Below, piece after piece: positions 52,686-61,734 of a DNA stretch of 64,000 nt. The translations under genes were made by a program, and so were the position numbers. The stretch spans positions 248,001 through 312,000 of the forward strand of contig NZ_JANZXA010000001.1 of the NCBI RefSeq assembly GCF_025153475.1. Direction: 5' to 3'. The stretch is from Novosphingobium mangrovisedimenti (GTDB taxonomy: Bacteria > Pseudomonadota > Alphaproteobacteria > Sphingomonadales > Sphingomonadaceae). Every line of letters begins with the position of its first letter. Position 1 is the stretch's first letter. The notes beneath the pieces were generated by a model. The model had not been told where the DNA came from. It saw only the letters and a list, made by a program, of their open reading frames with translations, and ran no database searches.

Positions 52686-54119
52686 ATGAGCGAAGCGGAC
52701 CTCAAGGAGAACCTGCCCGAAGAAGAGGCCACCGCCGAAGCCGAAATCGCGCCCGCATCCGAAAGCCTCGACGAGGAAAACCGCCTCAAGGGCGAATTCG
52801 TCCGCAGCGTCAAGGACGCGCTCGACGAGGAAGACTTCGACCGCGTCTACGACCTCGTCGAACCGCTCCACCCCGCCGACATCGCCGACCTGTTCGAGCT
52901 GGTCGACGAGCACGAGCGCCTCACGCTCGCCCGCTCGATCCGCGACCTCATGGGCGTGGAAGTCATCGCCGAGCTCAACGACTGGGTTCGCGAACTGCTG
53001 GTCGAGGCGCTGCCCGCCGATGTCGTCGCCGACATCGCCGAACAGCTCGACACCGACGATGCCGTCGCCATGCTGGAAGACCTCGACGAGGAGGACCAGC
53101 AGGCCGTCCTCGCCGAGATGGAGCCGGAAGACCGCGCCGCCATCGAATCCGGCCTGTCCTATCCGGAGGAATCCGCCGGCCGCCTGATGAGCCGCGAATT
53201 CGTCGCGGTGCCCGAGACGATGACCGTCGGCGACCTGATCGACTTCCTGCGCGAACACCGCGAACTGCCCACCGAGTTCTGGGAAGTGTTCTGCGTCGAT
53301 GCGCTGCACCACCCGGTCGGCACCTGCGCGCTCTCGTGGATCCTGCGCTGCCCGCGCAACATCCCGCTCTACGACGTGATGAAGCGCGAACAGACGCTGA
53401 TCCCGGTGGGCATGGATCAGGAGGAAGTCGCGCTGCGCTTCCAGAAATATGCGCTGATCTCGGCTGCGGTGGTCGACGATTCGGGGCGGCTGATCGGGCA
53501 GATCACCGTCGACGACGTCGTCCACGTCATCCAGGAAGAAGCTGGCGAGGACGCCCTGCTGCTGTCCGGCGCGGGCGACGGCGACATCAACGAGCCGATC
53601 ATGCTGACGGTGCGCGCGCGCCTGACATGGCTGGTCGTCAACCTCGGCACCGCCATCATCGCCTCCTCGGTGGTCGGCCTGTTCCAGGGCGCGATCGCCC
53701 GCTTCGCGCTGCTGGCCGTGCTGATGCCGATCGTCTCGGGCATGGGCGGCAATGCCGGCACGCAGACGCTCGCCGTGGTGGTGCGCGCCATCGCCACCAA
53801 CCAGCTGACCGATTCCAACACCTGGAAGATGATCCTGCGCGAATTCCGCATCGCACTTACCAACGGCACCGCACTGGGCATACTGATCGGCAGCGGCACC
53901 GCGCTGCTTTTCGGCAATCCCCTGCTCGGCGCCGTGATCGCAACGGCCATGGTGGTGAACAACCTCGTCGCGGGACTGGCCGGCATTCTCGTCCCCGTCA
54001 CGCTCGACCGTCTCAAGGTCGACCCGGCCGTCTCCTCTTCCGTCTTCGTGACGACCGCGACCGACGTGATGGGCTTCTTCTCGTTCCTGGGGCTGGCGGT
54101 CCTTACCGGGCTGGCCTGA
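52686..54119 (+). CDS. mgtE: Magnesium transporter MgtE
   Basis: A 477-residue Mg2+ channel/transporter. An N-terminal MgtE_N domain (about 35-160, HPADIADLFELVDEHERLTL), two CBS motifs (about 165-295, ESAGRLMSREFVAVPETMTV; YALISAAVVDDSGRLIGQIT) and five membrane helices (about 320-477) with the pore segment VSGMGGNAGTQTLAVVVRAI are visible. ATG 52686 follows the usual acidic N terminus. The gene stands alone. Confidence 0.95.
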   Translation: MSEADLKENLPEEEATAEAEIAPASESLDEENRLKGEFVRSVKDALDEEDFDRVYDLVEPLHPADIADLFELVDEHERLTLARSIRDLMGVEVIAELNDWVRELLVEALPADVVADIAEQLDTDDAVAMLEDLDEEDQQAVLAEMEPEDRAAIESGLSYPEESAGRLMSREFVAVPETMTVGDLIDFLREHRELPTEFWEVFCVDALHHPVGTCALSWILRCPRNIPLYDVMKREQTLIPVGMDQEEVALRFQKYALISAAVVDDSGRLIGQITVDDVVHVIQEEAGEDALLLSGAGDGDINEPIMLTVRARLTWLVVNLGTAIIASSVVGLFQGAIARFALLAVLMPIVSGMGGNAGTQTLAVVVRAIATNQLTDSNTWKMILREFRIALTNGTALGILIGSGTALLFGNPLLGAVIATAMVVNNLVAGLAGILVPVTLDRLKVDPAVSSSVFVTTATDVMGFFSFLGLAVLTGLA

Positions 54120-54156
54120 GATCTTTCCGACCTGACCGGTCGCTCAGTTCGGGAAA

Positions 54157-54204
54157 TCGTCATTACGAGGCTAAAAGGGCCACGGGCTGCGCTCGCAATG
54201 ACGA
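54157..54204. repeat. REP-like inverted repeat
   Basis: TCGTCATTACGAG (54157-54169) and CTCGCAATGACGA (54192-54204) are reverse complements with one mismatch around a 22-base centre (GCTAAAAGGGCCACGGGCTGCG). The pattern TCGTCATTGCGAG...CTCGCAATGACGA is a widespread intergenic palindromic element of Alphaproteobacteria. It lies between mgtE and the DUF1489 gene. Confidence 0.75.
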
Positions 54205-54279
54205 GGTTGTTTTCACGCAGACAGGCTGCCTCCCGAACAGACACTGGCCTGAGCGGCCCGCGCGCCCTATCTTGGCGCC

Positions 54280-54693
54280 ATGCCGCTGCACATGACCAAG
54301 ATCGCCTATTCCGCCGAGAGCCCTGCCAGCCTGCGCGCATGGCTGGAAAGCAACGCGAAGGGCAATGGCGGAACCGGCGAGGCGCTGATGACCACCCGCT
54401 ACCTGCCCAAGCGGCACGAGGAGATGGAAGGCGGCTCGCTCTACTGGATCTTCGAGCACGCGCTGATCGGCCGCTCGCCGATCCTGCGCTTTACCCAGCG
54501 CGACGACGGCCGCTGGCACATCCACCTCGCCCCCAAGCTGATCCCCGTGGTGACCAAGCCCAAGCGCGCCCATCAGGGCTGGCGCTACCTCAAGGAAGAG
54601 GACGCCCCGCGCGACCTCGGCGACGGGGAAAGCAGCGGCGACGTGATGCCCCCCAAACTGGCGCGGGAGCTGATGAAGCTCGGGCTGGTGTAA
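54280..54693 (+). CDS. DUF1489 family protein
   Basis: A 137-residue protein of the DUF1489 family, widespread in Alphaproteobacteria: it begins MPLHMTKIAYSAESPASLRA, continues TTRYLPKRHEEMEGGSLYWI, and ends in PPKLARELMKLGLV. The Trp-Ile-rich segment SLYWIFEHALIGRSPILRFT is typical. No function is known to me. Codons and conserved family start support ATG 54280. Confidence 0.9.
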   Translation: MPLHMTKIAYSAESPASLRAWLESNAKGNGGTGEALMTTRYLPKRHEEMEGGSLYWIFEHALIGRSPILRFTQRDDGRWHIHLAPKLIPVVTKPKRAHQGWRYLKEEDAPRDLGDGESSGDVMPPKLARELMKLGLV

Positions 54694-54726
54694 AGCCGGC
54701 CGGAAACGCCGATCCGCTCAGGCATT

Positions 54727-55482
54727 TCAATCGGCAAGCCAGCCTGCCGAACGTAAGGTGATCACGGCAGACCGCGCGACCGGAACCTGCAGCCCGTTCA
54801 CGAGACGCAGCTGCATCGAGCGCGGCGTTCCCTGCACTTCGGCCACGGCGGTCCGCGCCACCCACCAGCTGCGATGCGTCTGCAGCCCCTCGATCCCATC
54901 CATGACGGCAATCGCCCGCTTGAGCGGCATGAGCACGATCTGCGATCCCGCGGCGCGGTGCACGCGCACGTAGTGATCTTCAATTTGCAGGGCCACGATC
55001 GTGCCGGGATCGGCAAACGCCCCCTCTGCCGGCTCGGGCAGGGTCGTGCGCGCCGGGGGCGTCCCGGCATCGGCAGCACGCCGCTGGCGCAGCGCCCATT
55101 GCACGCCGATCAGGGTGTAGAGACAGCCCAGAATCGTCGTCTGGCCGTACCAAACCGGCCATGCCGGGACATTCGCTTCCAGCTGCGGCCAGAGATGAAG
55201 CGCCAGCGCGCGTGAAATCCACGCTTCCGGCACACTGGCCAGCAAGGCCCCGAGGAACAGCGAGAGCCAGTCCACCACCCTGCCCCGCCAACGCTGCATC
55301 AGGACGCGCGCGGTGAAACCATAGAGCAGCACCCCGGCGCAGCACGTCGTCATCCAGAACAGCAACCGCTCGGGAAACGGACCGTTGAGATAGGTCCCGA
55401 ACGGGCCCAGCAACGCCAGCGCAAGGCCCCCGCACGAGGCCAAAACACCGGCACGCAAATAGAATTTCCGGTCCCGTTTCAC
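54727..55482 (-). CDS. Membrane-bound LytTR-type transcriptional regulator
   Basis: A 251-residue protein with four predicted helices in the N-terminal part (YLRAGVLASCGGLALALLGP, RLLFWMTTCCAGVLLYGFTA and two more) and a C-terminal LytTR DNA-binding domain (about 155-251, IVALQIEDHYVRVHRAAGSQ then LQTHRSWWVARTAVAEVQGT). GTG 55482 gives KRDRKFYLRAG at the start; ATG 55539 would add 19 basic residues. Such regulators sense from the membrane; signal unknown. Confidence 0.87.
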   Translation of the reverse strand: MKRDRKFYLRAGVLASCGGLALALLGPFGTYLNGPFPERLLFWMTTCCAGVLLYGFTARVLMQRWRGRVVDWLSLFLGALLASVPEAWISRALALHLWPQLEANVPAWPVWYGQTTILGCLYTLIGVQWALRQRRAADAGTPPARTTLPEPAEGAFADPGTIVALQIEDHYVRVHRAAGSQIVLMPLKRAIAVMDGIEGLQTHRSWWVARTAVAEVQGTPRSMQLRLVNGLQVPVARSAVITLRSAGWLAD

Positions 55483-55646
55483 CCCTGTGTCTCTATCGTC
55501 GCCACGCGCCTGCGTGAAGCACCTCCGCGCGCGCCGCATGCCCGCTCACCGGGCCGCGTACCCGTTCGCCCGTTCACGAATGCGCGCTTGGCCCGGGACC
55601 CGCGGCAAGGAAACCACGGATCGCACAGTCAATGGAGTTCCCTGTC

Positions 55647-56651
55647 ATGCGTGTGTTTCGAGCCGTGTTCGCGGCTATTCTGGTTTGCCTCGTCAATCCC
55701 GCCCTCGCCGCGAGTGATCCAGCTGCCGGTTTTCAGCGCCTGACCACGCCCGATGGCGTGGAAGTAGGAATCTGGTATCCTTCGCAAGGCGAGGAGCGGG
55801 ACATCCCGCTAGGACTCAACCGCCAGCAGGTTGTCCCGGGCGGCCCGGTTGCCGGGGAGCGGCTGCCGTTGGTGGTGATGTCTCACGGGACCGGCGGCTC
55901 CTTCGCCGGTCATGCGGATACCGCTGTCGCACTGGCGAAAGCCGGTTTCGTCGTGGCCGCACTCACCCATCCGGGCGACAACTGGAAGGACCAGAGCAAG
56001 GCCACTGAAATCGCGAACCGTCCCGCGGCGTTTTCCGGTCTGATCGACTTCATGCTCGGTAGCTGGAGCGGTCATGCGGCCATCGATGCCAGCCGGATCG
56101 GCGCTTTCGGTTTTTCATCGGGCGGTTTCACCGTGCTGACGGCGGCCGGGGGCATTCCCGATCTTTCCCTGATCCGCGCTCACTGCGCCGCCCATCCCGG
56201 CCGGTTCGATTGCCGGCTGATCGCGAAGCATCCCAGCGACGCCCCCGCCAAGACCCCCAAGCCCTGGCCCGCCCGGCGTGATGCGCGGATCAAGGCGCTA
56301 GTGGTCGCAGCGCCCGCCCTGGGCTTCACCTTTGCCGATGGCGGACTCGACGCCGTGCGCGTGCCCGTGCAACTCTGGCGCGCGGACGACGACACAGTCC
56401 TACCCCCCGCAGAGTATGCCGATGCCGTGCGCGATGCCCTGCCTTCCGCACCGGAATTCCACACCGTGCCCCACGCCGGACACTTCGACTTCCTGGCCCC
56501 CTGCGACGGCCCGGTGTCCATTCCCGCGCTGTGCACCAGCGCACCCGGCTTCGACCGCGCCGCCTTCCATCATGGCTTCGATGCGGCCGTGACCGCCTTC
56601 TTCACCCGGATGCTAGCCTCAGCGCAGACCGCGACGTCCGCCGGTCAATAA
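55647..56651 (+). CDS. Exported alpha/beta hydrolase (dienelactone hydrolase-like)
   Basis: A 334-residue secreted hydrolase: signal peptide (MRVFRAVFAAILVCLVNPAL, ending AA), then LPLVVMSHGTGGSFAGHADT, the nucleophile elbow GFSSGG, and the catalytic His in VPHAGHFDFLAP. The acid is probably in RADDDTVLPP. ATG 55647 has GGAG nine bases upstream; the ATG 15 bases earlier lacks a ribosome site. Substrate unknown, likely an ester. Confidence 0.9.
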   Translation: MRVFRAVFAAILVCLVNPALAASDPAAGFQRLTTPDGVEVGIWYPSQGEERDIPLGLNRQQVVPGGPVAGERLPLVVMSHGTGGSFAGHADTAVALAKAGFVVAALTHPGDNWKDQSKATEIANRPAAFSGLIDFMLGSWSGHAAIDASRIGAFGFSSGGFTVLTAAGGIPDLSLIRAHCAAHPGRFDCRLIAKHPSDAPAKTPKPWPARRDARIKALVVAAPALGFTFADGGLDAVRVPVQLWRADDDTVLPPAEYADAVRDALPSAPEFHTVPHAGHFDFLAPCDGPVSIPALCTSAPGFDRAAFHHGFDAAVTAFFTRMLASAQTATSAGQ

Positions 56652-56657
56652 AGATAG

Positions 56658-56924
56658 GCAGCACCGGTCAGGCCACGCGGTGTTCTCTACATTGGTGTGA
56701 CCGGCAACATCGCGGCACGCATTGCGCAACATCGGTCGGGGACCGGTTCGGTGTTCTGCCGAAGATACGGCCTGAACCGCCTCGTTCTGGTGGAATCTCA
56801 TGCCGAAATTCTGTCAGCCATCGCACGAGAGAAGGCGCTCAAGGCGTGGAAGCGCGACTGGAAGATCCGGTTGATCGAGCAAGACAATCCCGAGTGGAAC
56901 GATCTGTTCGAACGTATCGTTTAG
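56658..56924 (+). pseudogene. N-terminally truncated GIY-YIG nuclease
   Basis: The frame encodes LYIGVTGNIAARIAQHRSGT, then NRLVLVESHAEILSAIAREK and WKRDWKIRLIEQDNPEWNDL, all typical of the UPF0213/GIY-YIG group. The N-terminal strand that carries the GIY-type YVYI motif is missing: in frame upstream there is only AAPVRPRGV and then a TAG at 56655. No ATG is available, only GTG 56697, which lies after the YIG. It is likely a decayed gene. Confidence 0.7.
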
Positions 56925-56933
56925 TGGCCAGCG

Positions 56934-56953
56934 ATCCCAGCCTGCGCTGGGAT
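56934..56953. repeat. Short palindromic repeat
   Basis: ATCCCAG (56934-56940) and CTGGGAT (56947-56953) form a perfect 7-bp stem with loop CCTGCG, ten bases after the GIY-YIG remnant. The sequence ATCCCAGCCTGCGCTGGGAT followed by GACG is a recurring intergenic element in sphingomonads, recalled from general knowledge, not searched. Confidence 0.6.
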
Positions 56954-57044
56954 GACGGGGTTAGGTGAATTGCCGTCCACCCAACTTCACCGCCATTCCG
57001 CACACGCTTGAACCTCTCCGATAGCGGCCCCTTATTCACCCCGC

Positions 57045-57941
57045 CTAAGCGCCTCGCGCCACCCACCAGCGCAGCAGTGCATGGGCAACGGCGGTCTTGG
57101 GTGGCGCGCCGAAGGCGCGGCCCTGTTCTCCGCGCTCGGTCGCCTCCAGCGCTTCGGTCACTTCCTCGCGTGTAAACCAGCGCACGTCTTCCATCTCGGT
57201 CTCGTCCATCACGATGGCGGGATCGTCGGCGAAGGCGTGGCAGCCGATCATCAGCGAGGAGGGGAACGGCCAGGGCTGGCTGATCACATATTCCACGTCG
57301 CGCGCGCGCACGCCGGCTTCCTCGAAGACTTCGCGCGCCACGGCTTCCTCGATAGTCTCGCCGGGCTCGACAAAGCCCGCCAGCGCCGAATAGCGCCCGG
57401 CCGGAAAGCGCGGCTGGCGGCCGAGGAGCAACTTGCCGTCGCATTCGACCGTCATGATCGTGACCGGATCGACGCGCGGGAAGTGTTCAGCCTTGCAGTC
57501 CGCATTCGTGCAATTGCGCTGCCAGCCGCCCTTGGCGAGCACCGTGGCGCTACCGCAGACGGCGCAGAAGCGGTGCCGCGAATGCCAGCCCACCAGCGAG
57601 CGGGCCCCGCCATAGGCAGCCAGCTCCCCCGCCTCCAGCACGGCCATGGCGTTCCAGCTTGCCGGCCCAGCATGGGGACTGCCCGAAGGATAGGACTTGC
57701 GCACTTCGGCAAAGCAGCCGCGTTCCCCATCGAGGCCCAGGAACACCAGTTCGCTGTCCGGCGCGGCGTCGGCGAGGCTGCCCCAGTCGAGCGTGCTTTC
57801 AAGCGTCAGCACCGGATCGAGCCCGTCCATGCGCAGCAGCCGCGCCTGCCAGGTCTTGAGCGCATCGAGCGCCGCCGGATCGTTGCGGATGTGGTCGGCG
57901 CGATCGACGTGCGATCCGGAAAAGGCGATGGGGGCGTGCAT
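57045..57941 (-). CDS. nudC: NAD(+) diphosphatase NudC-type Nudix hydrolase
   Basis: A 298-residue enzyme that hydrolyses NADH and removes NAD caps from RNA. It has a zinc ribbon (FCAVCGSATVL...CTNADCK), a Nudix box (GFVEPGETIEEAV followed by REVFEEAGV) and the signature SQPWPFPSSLM. ATG 57941 comes right after the neighbouring hydrolase stop region, with GGAGAAA upstream; the longer frame is arginine-rich and rejected. Confidence 0.94.
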   Translation of the reverse strand: MHAPIAFSGSHVDRADHIRNDPAALDALKTWQARLLRMDGLDPVLTLESTLDWGSLADAAPDSELVFLGLDGERGCFAEVRKSYPSGSPHAGPASWNAMAVLEAGELAAYGGARSLVGWHSRHRFCAVCGSATVLAKGGWQRNCTNADCKAEHFPRVDPVTIMTVECDGKLLLGRQPRFPAGRYSALAGFVEPGETIEEAVAREVFEEAGVRARDVEYVISQPWPFPSSLMIGCHAFADDPAIVMDETEMEDVRWFTREEVTEALEATERGEQGRAFGAPPKTAVAHALLRWWVARGA

Positions 57942-57942
57942 C

Positions 57943-59253
57943 TTACTGTTTCTCCAGCAGGGCCATGACATCGGCCTTGAGCGCCTTGCGGAAGTCGTCC
58001 TCCACGTCGAGCGCTGTATAGGGCATGAACTGCGCGAAATACTGCATGCGCAGGCCGTGGACCGCATCGACCATGCCGATCGTGCTGGCCGCGCCTGCCC
58101 AGCCGAACATGCCTTTTTCATCGCCCGTGCCGACACGGCCGCCCGCGCCGAAATCGCTGGGCGATCCGAACATGCCCGAACGATCGACGCCGACCGGCAG
58201 GAGATTGCCCATGCCCACGCGCACCGCCGCCTCTGACAGGACGCGTTTGCCGTCGATCATGCCACCCTGTGCGAGCACGCGCAGGAACCGGTCGTAATCG
58301 CGCGGGCTGCCGACAAGCCCGGCACCGCCGAAGGGGAACGGCGGCTTGTCGAGAAAGACCGAATCCGCGCCCGGATCGACCGGAATGAGCGTTCCGTCGA
58401 TCGCGAAATAGTCCGTGGTCAGGCGCTTTGCGGCCGCCTCCGGAACCTGAAAGCTGGTGCTGATCATACCGGCGGGGCCCAGCAGGGTTTCCTCCAGATA
58501 GCGGTCGAACGGCTGGCCCGACACCACCTCGATCACGCGACCCATGAGATCGAGCCCCATCGAATAGCTCCATCGGCTGCCCGGCTCGTAGACCAGCGGA
58601 ATTTCGGCCAGCCGGTCGGCGAAAGTCGCGAGATCGGGAGCCTGGGTCCCTTCGAACAAGCCGGGGATCTTCTTGCGGCTGAGCAGCGCGGGCACGAGGC
58701 CCTTCTCCTCCATCAGGTCCTTGATCGGTCCCTGCTGGACGATGGAATAGCCAAGCCCCGCGGTATGCGTCAGCAAGTGGCGCATGGTGATCGGCGTTTT
58801 GGCGGGACGAAGCTTGGTCACCGAACCGTCGGGCACGACCTGCACCTGCATCGTACGGTACTTGGGCAGCACGTCGTAGAGCGGCTGATCGAGCCCCATG
58901 CGCCCTTCCGCGATCAGCTGCATCGCCGCCATGCCGGTGATCGGCTTGGTCATCGAATAGAAGCGGTAGAGGCTATCGGGCGTTACCGGGTCGGGATCGG
59001 TGAAAGCCTCGGTCCCGCGCGCGATATACTGCGTCTCCTTGCCCGGCAGGCCGAGCGAGACGAGCACGCCCGGCAGCTTGCCCGGCCCCACCCAGCGTTT
59101 GACCATGGCCCGCAGGTTGGGCATCAGGTCCGGATCGGCGACGGCCAGTGCCAGACGTGGCGTCAGCGCGGCGCCGAGCCCGGCCACAACGGCCATGCGC
59201 ATCAGCATGCGGCGATCGATGGCCGCTTCAAGCGACCGCAAATCCGGGTTCAT
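57943..59253 (-). CDS. Serine hydrolase of the beta-lactamase/DD-peptidase family
   Basis: A 436-residue exported esterase/beta-lactamase-like enzyme. The SxxK motif is in FYSMTKPITG, the second motif Tyr in WSYSMGLDL, and HTAGLGYS is typical of class C-like esterases. The N terminus has a twin-arginine-like signal (DRRMLMRMAVVAGLGAALTP, ending LALA). ATG 59253 overlaps the mutY stop (ATGA). Substrate unknown. Confidence 0.9.
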   Translation of the reverse strand: MNPDLRSLEAAIDRRMLMRMAVVAGLGAALTPRLALAVADPDLMPNLRAMVKRWVGPGKLPGVLVSLGLPGKETQYIARGTEAFTDPDPVTPDSLYRFYSMTKPITGMAAMQLIAEGRMGLDQPLYDVLPKYRTMQVQVVPDGSVTKLRPAKTPITMRHLLTHTAGLGYSIVQQGPIKDLMEEKGLVPALLSRKKIPGLFEGTQAPDLATFADRLAEIPLVYEPGSRWSYSMGLDLMGRVIEVVSGQPFDRYLEETLLGPAGMISTSFQVPEAAAKRLTTDYFAIDGTLIPVDPGADSVFLDKPPFPFGGAGLVGSPRDYDRFLRVLAQGGMIDGKRVLSEAAVRVGMGNLLPVGVDRSGMFGSPSDFGAGGRVGTGDEKGMFGWAGAASTIGMVDAVHGLRMQYFAQFMPYTALDVEDDFRKALKADVMALLEKQ

Positions 59254-60308
59254 GCCTCTTCTCCTGTTCCTGCCAGCGCCAGCCGCGCCGCCTTGGCGAA
59301 AAGCGTGGGCAGACCGGCCGCGTCGAGCTGTTCCAGCGGCCACCATTCGCCCTCGTGCCGCGCGAGACTATCGCATTGATCGCCGAGATAAACCGTCAGG
59401 TTCAGTTCGAGCGAAAAATGGGTGAAGACATGGCCGACCTTGCCCGCGCTTTCCCACGGTCCGGCAAGCGGGCCGTCGCCGGAGCCATCCGCGCGCGCGT
59501 TCCAACCATCGTCCGGCAACGCGCGCATGCCGCCGAGCATGCCCTTGCCCGGGCGGCGGACCAGCCAGACGTGCTCGTCCCGCTCGATCCAGAACGCCCG
59601 GCCCCGGCGCGCAGGCTTGGCCTTTTTCGGGGCCTTGACCGGGAAGCGCTCCGGCTCGCCCATGGCCTGCGCCGTGCAGTGGGACGCCAAGGGACACAGC
59701 AGGCAGCGCGGCGCGCGGCTGGTGCACACGGTCGCGCCCAGATCCATCATCGCCTGCGCAAAGTCCCCGCTGCGTGCCTGCGGGGTGATGGCATCGGCCC
59801 TTTCACGGATCGCTGTACGCCCGCCCGGCAGTGGTTCGTCCAGCGCAAAGAGCCTCGCGACGACGCGCTCGACATTGGCATCGACCACCACCGCGCGCCG
59901 CTCGAAGGCAATCGCCGCGACGGCCGCCGCAGTATAGGCGCCAAGGCCCGGCAGCGCGCGCAGGCCTTCCTCGGTATCGGGGAAGCGCCCGCCGTTCGCG
60001 GCAACCTCGCGCGCGCAGGCCAGCAGGTTGCGAGCGCGGGCATAATAGCCGAGCCCCGCCCAGGCCGCCATTACGTCCTCGTCCGATGCCACTGCCAGTG
60101 CCTCCACGCTCGGCCAGCGGCTGGTGAAGGCGGCAAAGTAGTCCTTCACCGCCGCGACCGTGGTCTGCTGCAACATCACTTCGGAAAGCCACACGCGGTA
60201 GGGTTCGGGCGGCGGCGTGCCGGGCCGCGCGCGCCAGGGCAGATCGCGGGCATGCGCATCGTACCAGTCGAGAAGGGCACGCGAGACGGCATCGAAGCTG
60301 GCATCCAT
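59250..60308 (-). CDS. mutY: Adenine DNA glycosylase MutY
   Basis: A 352-residue base-excision enzyme that removes A opposite 8-oxoG. Seen: EVMLQQTTVAAVKDYF, helix-hairpin-helix with LPGLGAYTAAAV, the catalytic Asp in VVDANVERV, and the [4Fe-4S] pattern C-x6-C-x2-C-x5-C (CTSRAPRCLLCPLASHC). A C-terminal NUDIX-like domain follows. ATG 60308 lies 29 bases from the divergent DUF721 start, so the two share a short promoter. Confidence 0.96.
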   Translation of the reverse strand: MDASFDAVSRALLDWYDAHARDLPWRARPGTPPPEPYRVWLSEVMLQQTTVAAVKDYFAAFTSRWPSVEALAVASDEDVMAAWAGLGYYARARNLLACAREVAANGGRFPDTEEGLRALPGLGAYTAAAVAAIAFERRAVVVDANVERVVARLFALDEPLPGGRTAIRERADAITPQARSGDFAQAMMDLGATVCTSRAPRCLLCPLASHCTAQAMGEPERFPVKAPKKAKPARRGRAFWIERDEHVWLVRRPGKGMLGGMRALPDDGWNARADGSGDGPLAGPWESAGKVGHVFTHFSLELNLTVYLGDQCDSLARHEGEWWPLEQLDAAGLPTLFAKAARLALAGTGEEA

Positions 60309-60337
60309 GATCCCGCTATGGCATTGGCGAGCGGACA

Positions 60338-60877
60338 ATGAAACGGGATGACCGCAAACAATCCGGAAAGTCCGGGATCAAGCGCTACGAACGCCCGCGC
60401 GGCGGACAGGCCCGCGCGATTTCCGAACTGATGCCGGAAGTCGGCCGCACGGCCTTTCGCCGCTTCGGCTTCGTCCAGTCGAGCGTCGTCTCGCGCTGGC
60501 CGGAAATCGTGGGCGCAAGACACGCGCGCATATGCACACCGGAATCGATCCGCTTCCCGCCCGGAGAGAAGAGCGACGGCATCCTCCAGCTCGTGGTCGT
60601 GCCCGCGCATGCGCCGATGATCCAGCACGTGATCCCCGAGATCATCGAACGGGTGAACCGCTTCTTCGGCTACAATGCCGTGGCCAAGGTGAAGATCCGG
60701 CAAGGTGAGGTTAAGGCTCCGCCTGCTTCAAAGCCGCAGGCCGCACCGCCTTCGCTGCGGCCCGTGCCGCTCGAACTGGGGGAATCGCTGCGCGACGTCG
60801 GTGACCCCGAGCTTCGCGCGGTGCTCGAATCGCTGGCGCGCAGCATGGGCGCCAATGGCAGTCAGGAAGAGCAGTAA
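60338..60877 (+). CDS. DUF721 family protein
   Basis: A 179-residue protein with a DUF721 core (about 25-115): SELMPEVGRTAFRRFGFVQS, SRWPEIVGARHARICTPESI and VVPAHAPMIQHVIPEIIERV. The family is linked to nucleic-acid-related roles in other bacteria but is not defined. mutY-DUF721-DsbA order is kept in related genomes. ATG 60338 is the only candidate start in the short divergent gap. Confidence 0.9.
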   Translation: MKRDDRKQSGKSGIKRYERPRGGQARAISELMPEVGRTAFRRFGFVQSSVVSRWPEIVGARHARICTPESIRFPPGEKSDGILQLVVVPAHAPMIQHVIPEIIERVNRFFGYNAVAKVKIRQGEVKAPPASKPQAAPPSLRPVPLELGESLRDVGDPELRAVLESLARSMGANGSQEEQ

Positions 60878-60879
60878 GG

Positions 60880-61617
60880 ATGCCCCCGAGGATGAAAAGA
60901 GCCCTTAGCGCGCTGGCACTTGCGGGCGGCGCCATGCTGTGCGTCGCGGCAACCGGCAAGACGAGCAAGAGCCTCGAAAAGCCCGGCACGAACTGGAACG
61001 GTACGATCGCGATCACCGCCGATGGCAGCCATCGCCTCGGCAACCCCGACGCACCGGTCAAGCTTACCGAATTCGTCAGCTACACCTGCTCCCACTGCGC
61101 GCACTACCAGAAGGAATCCGACCCGGTTCTGCGCCTCACCGTGATCCCCAAGGGGCAGGTCTCGGTGACGGTGACCAACCTGCTGCGCAACCCGATCGAC
61201 CTGACCGTCGCCCTGCTCACCAATTGCGGCGACCCGAAGCGCTTCTTCGTGCGGCACAACGCCTTTTTCGCCACGCAGGACACCTGGCTCGCCAAGGCGC
61301 AGACGATGTCCAAGGAGCAGGAACAGCGCTGGTTCCAGGGCCCGCTGATCGACCGCATGCGCGCGATCTCCAACGATTTCGGCTTCTATACGATGATGTC
61401 CGGCTGGGGCATGGACCGCGCGCAGACGGACGCATGCCTGGGCGATGCGACCATGCTCGACAAACTGAGAGCCCAGCAGGAAGCGGTCGCCACCCTCGGC
61501 ATCAACAGCACGCCCAGCTTCACGCTCAACGGCGAAGTGCTGACCGTCCATGACTGGGCGTCCGTGTCCAAGGCGATCACCGACAAGCTGGCCGAACAGC
61601 ACGGCTCAACCATCTGA
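60880..61617 (+). CDS. DsbA-family thiol:disulfide protein
   Basis: A 245-residue exported thioredoxin-fold protein: N-terminal signal (about 1-25), CSHC active site in FVSYTCSHCAHYQKESD and cis-Pro loop INSTPSFTLNG. CxxC with SH, the helical insertion (about 105-190) and the C-terminal strand match DsbA_2/4 types. ATG 60892 would remove four residues. It lies two bases after the DUF721 gene. Confidence 0.92.
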   Translation: MPPRMKRALSALALAGGAMLCVAATGKTSKSLEKPGTNWNGTIAITADGSHRLGNPDAPVKLTEFVSYTCSHCAHYQKESDPVLRLTVIPKGQVSVTVTNLLRNPIDLTVALLTNCGDPKRFFVRHNAFFATQDTWLAKAQTMSKEQEQRWFQGPLIDRMRAISNDFGFYTMMSGWGMDRAQTDACLGDATMLDKLRAQQEAVATLGINSTPSFTLNGEVLTVHDWASVSKAITDKLAEQHGSTI

Positions 61618-61653
61618 CACACCGAAATCCGCCGGGTTAGCTGTGGAGAGAAT

Positions 61654-61684
61654 CCCCGGCCAAACCCCGGGGCGCTTTGTTCTT
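61654..61684 (+). terminator. Probable Rho-independent terminator between the two DsbA-like genes
   Basis: CCCCGG (61654-61659) pairs with CCGGGG (61667-61672) around loop CCAAACC, followed by the T-rich CGCTTTGTTCTT. It lies 37 bases after the first DsbA gene and 51 before the second. Confidence 0.5.
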
Positions 61685-61734
61685 CCCAAGCCTTGGGCTA
61701 GCCTTTTCTCCGTCTTCGCAAAGGATTCGCCACG

